64,000 nucleotides of DNA, from contig CAVTAP010000008.1 of assembly GCA_963732695.1 (NCBI GenBank), forward strand, positions 496,001 through 560,000. Reading direction: 5' to 3'. The translations under genes and the position numbers were made by a program. The stretch's first letter is position 1, and each line of letters begins with the position of its first letter. Below, one piece after another: positions 42,572-49,739 of this stretch. This DNA is from CADEDH01 sp963732695 (GTDB taxonomy: Bacteria; Actinomycetota; Acidimicrobiia; Acidimicrobiales; SZUA-35). Under the pieces are notes generated by a model. It saw only the letters and a list, made by a program, of their open reading frames with translations, searched no databases and was not told the origin of the DNA.

Positions 42572-43755
42572 CAGCCAATGGTCCCGGTCACTCCCTTGAC
42601 GAAGAAGTCCATCGTCTCCACCTCGGCGTAGGTCGGCTGCTTGCCGGCGGCGTACATCTCCTTGCCGTCCTGGTCGGCCACCGGGCCCATGAACGGGCTG
42701 CCGCCGTCGACGAACGACGTCTTGGCCGCCTCGATCTTGGCCTTGGTGTCGTCGGTGACCGACGACCCGAACTCCGACTGCACGAACGGGTTGTCGCCGG
42801 TCTGGAGGCCCACCCGGAAGTCGCCGTTGTAGTCGCTCTCGGCGAACTTCCCGTCCCGCACGGTGGTGACGATGTCGGTGTAGAGCGAGTCCCAGCTCCA
42901 CTCCGAACCGGTCAACCAGCCCTTGGGAGCGAGCTCGGAGGCGTCGGCGTGGTAGCCCACGGTGAAGGCGCCGGCCGCTTCGGTGGCCTCGATGATCGTC
43001 TTGGTGCAGTCCTGGTGCTGGGTGATCACGTCGACGCCCTGGTCGAGGAGGCTCTTGGCCGCCTCGGCCTGGAGGCCGGGGTCGCACCAGCTGCCGGTGG
43101 AGATGGCGATGGTCTCGGCCGCCGGGTTGACCGACTGGGCCCCCAGGGTGAAGGCGTTGATGTTGGCCAGCGTCTGGGGGATGGGGAAGGCGTAGACGTA
43201 GCCCAGCTTCCCGGTCTTGGAGGCGGCCCCGGCGGCGATGCCGGCGGTGTACACCGGCTCGTACACGGTGCCGAAGTAGGTGCCGAGGTTGTCGAGCCCC
43301 GGCTCGCCCTCCAGGCCGCCCTGGTGGACGAAGACCACGTCGGGGTTCTTCTCGGCCAGGTTCCGGGCGAATTCCAGGTGGCCGAAGCTGGTGGCGAAGA
43401 TGAGCTTGGCCCCCTTGTCGATCATGCTCTGCATGACGGCCTCGGCCTCGGCCGTCTCCGGCACGTTCTCGCTCTGGATGACCTCCACACCGTCGAGGGC
43501 GGCCACCGCCTGGCTCCCCTGGTAGGCGGCCTGGTTGTAGCCGAAGTCGTCCTTGGGGCCGACGTAGATGAAGCCCACGGTGAACGTGTCGCCGGAGGCG
43601 GCGCCGCCCCCGCTCGACTCGGTGGCTCCACCGGAACCTTCCGAGCCACCGGTGGTGGCCGTGTCGTCGCTGCTGCTCCCGCAGGCGGCGGCCAGCAGGG
43701 CCACCAGCGCCAGCAGGGCGGTGAACAGTAGATGTCTCGGGCGTCGGGGCGACAT
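42571..43755 (-). CDS. BMP-family ABC transporter substrate-binding lipoprotein
   Basis: A 394-residue exported lipoprotein. The signal peptide (MSPRRPRHLLFTALLALVAL) ends in the lipobox LAAAC with C25, followed by a Ser/Thr/Gly linker. The BMP/PnrA-like domain (FTVGFIYVGPKDDFGYNQAA, then VVFVHQGGLEGEP) matches receptors for nucleosides and purine-like compounds. ATG 43755 is chosen because GAGGAGAGG lies just upstream; the ATG at 43782 is weaker. With two permeases and an ATPase it forms the importer of the operon. The ligand may be biuret, a triazine/pyrimidine precursor or a nucleoside. Confidence 0.88.
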   Translation of the reverse strand: MSPRRPRHLLFTALLALVALLAAACGSSSDDTATTGGSEGSGGATESSGGGAASGDTFTVGFIYVGPKDDFGYNQAAYQGSQAVAALDGVEVIQSENVPETAEAEAVMQSMIDKGAKLIFATSFGHLEFARNLAEKNPDVVFVHQGGLEGEPGLDNLGTYFGTVYEPVYTAGIAAGAASKTGKLGYVYAFPIPQTLANINAFTLGAQSVNPAAETIAISTGSWCDPGLQAEAAKSLLDQGVDVITQHQDCTKTIIEATEAAGAFTVGYHADASELAPKGWLTGSEWSWDSLYTDIVTTVRDGKFAESDYNGDFRVGLQTGDNPFVQSEFGSSVTDDTKAKIEAAKTSFVDGGSPFMGPVADQDGKEMYAAGKQPTYAEVETMDFFVKGVTGTIG

Positions 43756-43812
43756 ATCGAGTTCCTCTCCTCGGGTCGTCATGGGTTGATTGGGTGCGGA
43801 TTCGGCGGGCCG

Positions 43813-44712
43813 TCAGGCCAGCACGCGCCCGAGCGACTCGGGAGCGGCGTGGCGGCGGCGGTGGCTGAGCGCCACCAGCACGAGGATCACCGTGAGGTAG
43901 GGCACGGCTTCCAGCAGGTACCGGCTCAGTTCCCAGCCCCGGGCCTGGAGCTGGAGCTGGAGGGAGATGGCCCCGGAGAAGAGGTAGGCGCCGGCCACCG
44001 CCTTGAGCGGGTCCCAGGCGGCGAAGATCACGAGGGCGACGGCCACGAAGCCCCGACCCACCGTCATCCGTTCCGACCAGTTGAGGGTGAAGGCGGTGGA
44101 CAGCTGGGCCCCGCCCAGGCCGGCCAGCGAGCCGCCGATCACCACGGCGGCGTAGCGGACCCGGGCCGGCGAGGTGCCGAACGCCTCCAGCACCTCGGGC
44201 CGCTCGCCGGCGGCCCGGATGTTGAGCCCCACCCGGGTGCGGAACAGCACCCACCAGATGGCGGGGGCGGCGGCGAACGACAGGTAGGTCAGCGGATCGT
44301 GGTCGAACAGGATCGGGCCGAGGAAGGGCAGCTTCGACAGGCCGGGGATGGCCACCGGCCCCATGGCGTTGACCCCCTGCCCCACGTAGTCCTGGCCGAA
44401 CAGGGCGGTGAGGCCGAGGGCGAGGAAGGTGACGACGAGCCCGGTGGCGATGGGGTTGGCCCGCCGGGTGATCACCATGAAGGCGTGGAGGAGGCCGAGC
44501 ACGGCCCCGGCCCCGATCCCGGCCAGCACGCCCAGCCACACGCTGCCGGTCTCGATGCCCACGGCGTAGGCCGACAGGGCCCCGGCCAGCATGCACCCCT
44601 CGGTGCCGAGGTTGACCACCCCGGCCCGCTCCGAGATCACCTCGCCCAGCGTGGGGTACAGGATCGAGGTCCCGCCCCGCACCGCGCCCGTGAGCACCGA
44701 CTCCAGCAGCAT
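43813..44712 (-). CDS. BMP-type ABC transporter permease
   Basis: A 299-residue branched-chain-amino-acid/BMP-type permease. It has about eight to nine helices, the N-terminal LGEVISERAGVVNLGTEGCM typical of the second permease of nucleoside-type (NupQ-like) importers, and a coupling region AAGERPEVLEAFGTSPARVR. The start is ATG 44712. Between it and the other permease gene lies a 13-codon reading frame (44712-44753) whose ends overlap both neighbours. Confidence 0.88.
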   Translation of the reverse strand: MLLESVLTGAVRGGTSILYPTLGEVISERAGVVNLGTEGCMLAGALSAYAVGIETGSVWLGVLAGIGAGAVLGLLHAFMVITRRANPIATGLVVTFLALGLTALFGQDYVGQGVNAMGPVAIPGLSKLPFLGPILFDHDPLTYLSFAAAPAIWWVLFRTRVGLNIRAAGERPEVLEAFGTSPARVRYAAVVIGGSLAGLGGAQLSTAFTLNWSERMTVGRGFVAVALVIFAAWDPLKAVAGAYLFSGAISLQLQLQARGWELSRYLLEAVPYLTVILVLVALSHRRRHAAPESLGRVLA

Positions 44713-44749
44713 CAGGCCGCCCTCCCCTGCATCATGCCGCCCGGCCCGG

Positions 44750-45715
44750 TCATGCCGCCCTCTTCGTGGCCGTCTGGGCGAAGCCCAGCACGCCCAGCAG
44801 CACCAGGGCCGACAGCACCTCCACGGCACCGCCCGACAACCCGGTGGCGATCTTGAGGCCGAAGCCCCCCACGATGATCCCGCCCAGCAGGGTGGCCGCC
44901 CACAGGGTGTGCAGCGGGTGATGGCGGGCCAGCCACGAGCTCAGGAAGGCGGTGTAGCCGTAGCTGACGAGGATGTCGGGGCGCAGGCGTCCCTCCACGC
45001 CTGCGACCTCCGTCATGCCGCCCAACCCGGCCAGGGCGCCGCCCACCATCATGGCTCCCAGGCTGAGACCACCGACCCGGAACCCGGCCCGGCGGGCCGC
45101 CTCGGCGTTGCCGCCCAGCACGCCGAGGCGGAACCCCCAGCGGGTCCGGCTGAGCAGGAGCCACACCGCCACCGCCGCCACCAGGGCGATCAGCAGTCCG
45201 GCGTGGACCCGGTTGCCCCACAGGATGGGTAGCCGGGAATGCTCGTCGAGCTCTTTGGTGTAGGCCTGGCCCAGGCTCTGGGGGTCCTTCCACGGCTCGA
45301 ACACGAGCCAGGTCAGGATGAGGCCGGCGATGTAGTTGAGGAGCAGGGTGGTGATGGCCTCGTTGGTGCCGAAGACCTGGCGCAGCACGGCGGCCAGGCC
45401 GGCCCAGGCGGCGCCGGTGAGGGCGGCGCCCAGGCCCATGACCACCAGCGTGGGCACCGTGGGCACGGCACCGTCGAGCATGCGGCTGGCGCCGACGGCG
45501 CCGATGGCACCGAGCAGGAGCTGGCCCTCGCCCCCGATGTTGAACAGCCCGGCCCGGGCCGGCACGGCGACGGCGAGGGCCGCCAGCACCAGCGGGGTGG
45601 CCCGCACCAGGGTCTCGCCGATGGCGTCGGTGTCGCCCACCGCCGAATCGAACACGGCCTTCAGGGCCTCCACCGGCGACACCCCGCGCAAGGCCACGAA
45701 CAGGGCGAACAGCAC
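44750..45715 (-). CDS. BMP-type ABC transporter permease, probable frameshift near its start
   Basis: A permease of about 321 residues in the open part (LFALFVALRGVSPVEALKAV ... ARAGLFNIGGEGQLLLGA ... GGNAEAARRAGFRVGG). The expected start is ATG 45782 or 45773, overlapping the ATPase stop and giving MTPMRPLAVGVGRWVVALAG. That frame runs out of homology at about 45724, where removing one G of GCCGGGCTCG restores AGSFVLFALFVALRG. This is either a real one-base insertion or a sequence error; alternatively translation starts at GTG 45715 and loses the first half-helix. NupP-like role in the importer. Confidence 0.82.
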   Translation of the reverse strand: MLFALFVALRGVSPVEALKAVFDSAVGDTDAIGETLVRATPLVLAALAVAVPARAGLFNIGGEGQLLLGAIGAVGASRMLDGAVPTVPTLVVMGLGAALTGAAWAGLAAVLRQVFGTNEAITTLLLNYIAGLILTWLVFEPWKDPQSLGQAYTKELDEHSRLPILWGNRVHAGLLIALVAAVAVWLLLSRTRWGFRLGVLGGNAEAARRAGFRVGGLSLGAMMVGGALAGLGGMTEVAGVEGRLRPDILVSYGYTAFLSSWLARHHPLHTLWAATLLGGIIVGGFGLKIATGLSGGAVEVLSALVLLGVLGFAQTATKRAA

Positions 45716-45778
45716 GAACGAGCCCGGCCAGGGCCACCACCCAGCGCCCGACGCCGACGGCCAGCGGTCGCATCGGCG

Positions 45779-47383
45779 TCATGCCCCCGCCCCGCCTTCC
45801 AGCATGAGGCGACCGACCGCTTGGCGGTCGGTGTCGGCCGAGCGGACGATCCCGGCGATCTCGCCGTCGTGGAGCACCACGATCCGGTCGGCCACGGCCA
45901 GCAGCTCGTCGATGTCCTCCGACAGCATGAGGATCCCGGCCCCGGCCGCCCGCCGGTCGAACAGGAGCTCCTGGGTGGTCCGGACCGAGGCGATGTCGAG
46001 GCCCCGGCTGGGGTAGGCGGCCACCAGCAGGTCGGCCGAGGTGCCGAACAGGCGGGTGAGCATGACGCGCTGGATGTTGCCGCCCGACAGGGTGGCCACC
46101 TCGGCGTCGAGGGGGGCCAGGTTGAGGCGGCCGGCCTCCTCCATCCCCTCCACCCGGGCCCGGCTGGCCCGCCAGTCGATACCCAGGCCCCTGGCCGGCA
46201 GGGGCCGGCCGTCGAGCACGAGGTGCTGGAGCACGGTCATCCCCGGCACCACGGCGGCCCGGATCGGGTCCTCGGGCACGTCGATGGCCCCGGCGGCCAG
46301 GGCCTGGGCGGGGCGGGCCCGGTCGATGGGGACGCCGCCGATGTGGACGGCCCCGCTCTGCAGTGGGCGCTGGCCCAGCACGGCCTCCAGCAGCTCCCGC
46401 TGGCCGTTGCCGGCCACGCCGGCCACGCCCACGATCTCGCCCGGCTCGACGGTGAAGGTCACGTCCCGCACGGCGGGACGACCGTCGTCGCCCGTCACCT
46501 TGATCCCGTCGACCACCAGCACCGAGGGACCGTCCTGGGGTGGGGGCCGCTCGGAGCGCAGCGGGGGCACCGTGCGGCCGACCATGTGGGTGATCAGCTC
46601 GTCGTCGGTCAGATCGGCCGGGTCGACGCCACCCACGATGAGGCGGCCACCGCGCAGGATCGTGGCCCGGTCGGCGATGGCCCGGGTCTCGGCCAGCTTG
46701 TGGGTGATCAGCAGCACCCCGATCCCCTCGTCCCGCAACCGGCTGATGACGGCCAGCAGAGCCTCCACCTCCTGGGGGGCCAGGGCGCTGGTGGGCTCGT
46801 CGAGGATCACCACCCGGGCCTCGCCCAGCAGCACCCGCACCAGCTCCACCAGCTGACGTTGGGCCAGCGAGAGCTGGCGGACCAGGGCGTCGGGGTCGAC
46901 GCTGAGCCCGAACCGCTCGGCCGCCTCCAGCACCCGGCGCCGGGCGGCGGCGGGGCGGAACCGACCCGAGCCGGTGGCCAGCTCGATGTTCTCCAGCACC
47001 GTGAAGGCGGGGACGAGGCGCAGGTCCTGGAACACCATCCCGATCCCCAGACGGCGGGACGTCACCGGCGAATCGATGACCACCGGGCTCCCGTCGATCA
47101 GGATCTCGCCCTCCTGGGGGTGGTTGACCCCGTAGAGGACCTTCATCAGGGTCGACTTCCCGGCGCCGTTCTCGCCCAGCACGGCGTGGACCTCTCCGGC
47201 CAGGGCGTCGAGGCTCACGTCCTGGTTCGCCACCACCGGGCCGAAGCGCATGGTGATCCCCCGGGCCGACAGCACCGGCGTCGCCCCGTCCACAGCGTGT
47301 CCCCTTACGGGGCCCTCGGGTTTCGCCTGCGGCGAAACATCGACGGCCGAGCCGGTCTGCCCCTCTGATAGTCCCGCATCCAC
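45779..47383 (-). CDS. BMP-type ABC transporter ATP-binding protein (two ABC domains)
   Basis: A 534-residue double ATPase. Domain 1 has Walker A LGENGAGKSTLMKVLYG, signature LSLAQRQLVELVR and Walker B VVILDEPTSALAP. Domain 2 is the usual degenerate half (GVAGVAGNGQRELLEAVLGQ, TLSGGNIQRVML). It is first in the operon and drives the two permeases. The start is ATG 47383, or more likely GTG 47293 (VDGATPVLSARGITMRFG), which has AAGGGG upstream. The first 30 codons of the longer form are made largely of a palindromic repeat (47297-47338). Confidence 0.88.
   Translation of the reverse strand: MDAGLSEGQTGSAVDVSPQAKPEGPVRGHAVDGATPVLSARGITMRFGPVVANQDVSLDALAGEVHAVLGENGAGKSTLMKVLYGVNHPQEGEILIDGSPVVIDSPVTSRRLGIGMVFQDLRLVPAFTVLENIELATGSGRFRPAAARRRVLEAAERFGLSVDPDALVRQLSLAQRQLVELVRVLLGEARVVILDEPTSALAPQEVEALLAVISRLRDEGIGVLLITHKLAETRAIADRATILRGGRLIVGGVDPADLTDDELITHMVGRTVPPLRSERPPPQDGPSVLVVDGIKVTGDDGRPAVRDVTFTVEPGEIVGVAGVAGNGQRELLEAVLGQRPLQSGAVHIGGVPIDRARPAQALAAGAIDVPEDPIRAAVVPGMTVLQHLVLDGRPLPARGLGIDWRASRARVEGMEEAGRLNLAPLDAEVATLSGGNIQRVMLTRLFGTSADLLVAAYPSRGLDIASVRTTQELLFDRRAAGAGILMLSEDIDELLAVADRIVVLHDGEIAGIVRSADTDRQAVGRLMLEGGAGA
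47297..47338. repeat. Diverged double-hairpin repeat at the start of the transporter operon
   Basis: A GTCCCCTTACGGGGC hairpin, the stretch CCTCGGGT and a TTTCGCC-TGC-GGCGAAA hairpin (47321-47337) copy the architecture of the elements at 34412-34486 and 60362-60427. If translation starts at GTG 47293, the element lies in the leader and its first hairpin covers the ribosome binding site. Confidence 0.65.
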
Positions 47384-47453
47384 TGCCTCGGCACGCTACG
47401 CACCCTCTGGTCCCGGCGTATTTCGGCCAGATGAACCGAAGTGCTCGGTGTCC

Positions 47454-47472
47454 TTTCGACTATCTGTCGAAA
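47454..47472 (-). promoter_or_regulatory. Candidate operator upstream of the biuret/BMP operon
   Basis: TTTCGAC-N5-GTCGAAA is a perfect 19-bp palindrome 71 bp upstream of the first possible start of the operon and about 55 bp from the stop of the GNAT gene. Its size and symmetry fit a dimeric regulator (GntR-, TetR- or LacI-type). No regulator gene lies next to it. Confidence 0.5.
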
Positions 47473-47527
47473 TTGGCCCCGGGGGGACGGACCGGTGACC
47501 CTCGCCGGCGGCGCCGAAGGATTGGCA

Positions 47528-48415
47528 TCAGGTGGGGGGAACGTCGCCCAGCCGCACCCGCACGTTCGTGTAGGCCAGGGCGAAACCGGCCCGTCTCGCG
47601 TTGCGCCCCGACGAGCTGCCCGGGTCGGCGGTGACCACGGCCAGATCACAGCCGGCCCCGGCGGCCAGGCCCAGCCGGTGCCGGAGGAGAGCCAGCTGCA
47701 CGCCCCGGCGGCGGTGGGGCCCGAGGGTGGTGGTGCCGCCCAGCGACGCCACCCGGCCCCCCTCGGGGACATCGTGCACGAGCACGCTGGACGCGCCCAC
47801 CGGCTCGCCGCGGAGCGAGGCCAGCAGGAGGGTGGCCTCGGGCACGGTGCCCATCATGTCGTTCCAGCGGGCCACGCCGTCTCGGCGCTCCCCGGGTGGG
47901 TAGCCGAACCCGTCGAGCAGCACCTGGGACCAGACGGCCAGGCGCTCCCCCACCACCGCCTCGATCGTGAGGCCGGCCGGCCCGTCAGGCGGCCCATCGG
48001 CCCGCTCGGCTACCGGCGGGTCGTCGGCGATCGACCGGGCCGGAAGCCGGGTGGCGTACACGTTGCGGAACCCGTGGAGCCGGTGGGGGCGCCGGTCCAA
48101 CGCTCCGGCCAACGCCTCGGCGGCCAGCGGGCAGAGCTCGATCTCGGCCCGGCCGTCGCCCCGGTGGGGGGCGGCCAGGAACCGGTGCAGGCGGCCCAGC
48201 TCGGTGTCGGTCACGGGGCCGTCGAGGCCAACGGCCTGGGCCCGGGAGCCGAACTGGCCGGTCCACACCGCCACCCCGCCGGCCACGGCCAGGTGCCCGG
48301 CCCCGCCGCCCGGATCGAGCCTGGCCCGGGCTCGGGCGAAGGCGACGAGATCGGCGGCCAGGGCGCCCTCGATCCGCCGGGCCAGGGGCAGGTCGACCAG
48401 CAGCGGCTCGGGCAT
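47528..48415 (-). CDS. GNAT family N-acetyltransferase
   Basis: A 295-residue protein whose C-terminal half is a GNAT acetyltransferase domain: ATLLLASLRGEPVGASSVLV (beta strands), GGTTTLGPHRRRGVQLALLR (acetyl-CoA-binding R/QxxGxG/A variant) and ARRAGFALAYTNVRVRL at the end. The N-terminal half is less conserved and may be a degenerate second GNAT domain. The start is ATG 48415. It is nine bases downstream of a frameshifted conserved gene. Substrate unknown. Confidence 0.75.
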   Translation of the reverse strand: MPEPLLVDLPLARRIEGALAADLVAFARARARLDPGGGAGHLAVAGGVAVWTGQFGSRAQAVGLDGPVTDTELGRLHRFLAAPHRGDGRAEIELCPLAAEALAGALDRRPHRLHGFRNVYATRLPARSIADDPPVAERADGPPDGPAGLTIEAVVGERLAVWSQVLLDGFGYPPGERRDGVARWNDMMGTVPEATLLLASLRGEPVGASSVLVHDVPEGGRVASLGGTTTLGPHRRRGVQLALLRHRLGLAAGAGCDLAVVTADPGSSSGRNARRAGFALAYTNVRVRLGDVPPT

Positions 48416-48423
48416 GGGACCGG

Positions 48424-49455
48424 CTAGGCCAGGGTGGCCCAGGGCGGGGCGAGGCCCACCACGGTGGCCCGGGGGAGGCGCGGCAGCAGGCGGGTGTTGA
48501 GCGCCAGATCGCGTTCGGGCAGCACCAGCACGATCGCCGCCTCGGGGTTCCACCGGGCCCGGTAATCGGCCGCCTCGGGAATCAGGTCGAGGTCGATGCC
48601 CACCATGGCCACCACCACCACCGGCTGGCCTGACCGCAGGGTGCCAGCGGCGGCCGACGGCTCGGCCCGCACCAGGCCCCGCCTCGGGCGCAGCGGCACC
48701 AGGGGGGTCAGCTGAGCTGCGTCGACCACCTCGGGCCGATCCAGCACGAGGGCCCGCAGCCACCGCTCCCGGGCCAGGCGGCTGAGCGGATGGTGGCTGT
48801 CTCCGTGGTCCCGGCGGTGCTGCACCACGGCCGCCACCACCCGGCGCAGGCCGGTGTTGACGTCGTCACCGGTGTGCACCAGCGCGCTCAGCTCCCGGTC
48901 GGCCTGGCCCACCCCCACCTCGATGGTGGGTGCGGCGTCGCCGTCGAGGCTGGGCAGGACCACCACCCGGGCCACCTCCAACCCGGCCACCTCGGCCACG
49001 AGCTGGCCGTTGTCGTCGATCGGGCGGGCGCCGGCCTCGGTGATCAGCCCGGCCAGGGCCCAGTAGCCGCCCGGCAGGACCGGGGGCTCGGTCACCGGCG
49101 CCGGTTGGGCCGGCACGGCGGTGGCGCCCTCCGTGGCCCACACCCTCACGGCGGCACCGTCACCCTCCGGCGGGGCCAGGAGCGACGCCCGGCGGGCCAG
49201 AGTCGGGCTCTGCGCGACCGGGGCGAGGGAGGGCCGGCGGCCAGGATCTCCACCCGGGAAGCGCCGTTCGACTGGGCCCAGTGCAGGGCCCGGCCGACGG
49301 CCCGAGGGTCATCGTCGGCCAGGTAGTAGGCCACATCGCCAGCGAGGCCGGCCCCGACTGCGGGGTCGACCTCGGTGAGCTGCGCTCCGGTGGCGGCCCG
49401 GGCCAGAGCCCGTAGCTTCGCCTCGGTCAGCGCCGGATTGACGGCCAGGGTGTGC
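48424..49455 (-). pseudogene. Conserved hypothetical gene with a frameshift
   Basis: A first frame reads KHTLAVNPALTEAKLRALAR ... VAYYLADDDPRAVGRALHWA ... SNGASRVEILA. It then shifts near 49233 to a second frame, SLAPVAQSPTLARRASLLAP, which continues in register into VRVWATEGATAVPAQ and 240 more residues ending PRATVVGLAPPWATLA. Both halves have the composition of real coding sequence and join without a gap once one or two bases are adjusted. No clear start codon is seen for the first half, which begins inside or right after rpmE. No function is recognised. A sequencing error is possible. Confidence 0.5.
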
Positions 49456-49710
49456 TTACCGGCTGCGGCGGGCGCCGTAGCGGCGCTCGAAGCGCTCCAC
49501 CCGACCGGCAGTGTCGACGATGCGCATCTGACCGGTGAAGAACGGGTGGCTGGCGGCCGAGATCTCGACCTTGGCCATGGGATAGGTGTTGCCGTCCTCC
49601 CACTCGATCGTCTCGTTGGTCCTGACCGTGGACTTGGTCAGGAACGAGAAGTTGGCGGCGGCGTCGACGAACACGACGGGCCGGTAGTCGGGGTGGATGT
49701 CGGTCTTCAT
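49456..49710 (-). CDS. rpmE2: Ribosomal protein bL31, type B (zinc-free)
   Basis: An 84-residue bL31. The diagnostic segments are MKTDIHPDYRPVVFVD, NETIEWEDGNTYPMAKVEIS and ASHPFFTGQMRIVDTAGRVE. It has no cysteines at all, so it is the zinc-independent (type B) form often induced when zinc is scarce. Its place between rho and prfA is normal for rpmE. It is 29 bases downstream of rho. Confidence 0.93.
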   Translation of the reverse strand: MKTDIHPDYRPVVFVDAAANFSFLTKSTVRTNETIEWEDGNTYPMAKVEISAASHPFFTGQMRIVDTAGRVERFERRYGARRSR

Positions 49711-49739
49711 AACTGCTCCAGTGTGCCGGAACCGCGGCG

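Noticed and set aside
41747..44596. A 949-codon frame upstream of the alpha/beta hydrolase
   Set aside because: Only the last 274 codons have domain similarity; the rest is an off-frame reading of the lipoprotein and permease genes.
44712..44753. A 13-codon gene between the two BMP permease genes
   Set aside because: The ATGA/TGATG overlaps are striking but the peptide (MTGPGGMMQGRAA) has no support, and such short open frames are expected by chance in this composition. A coupling role cannot be excluded.
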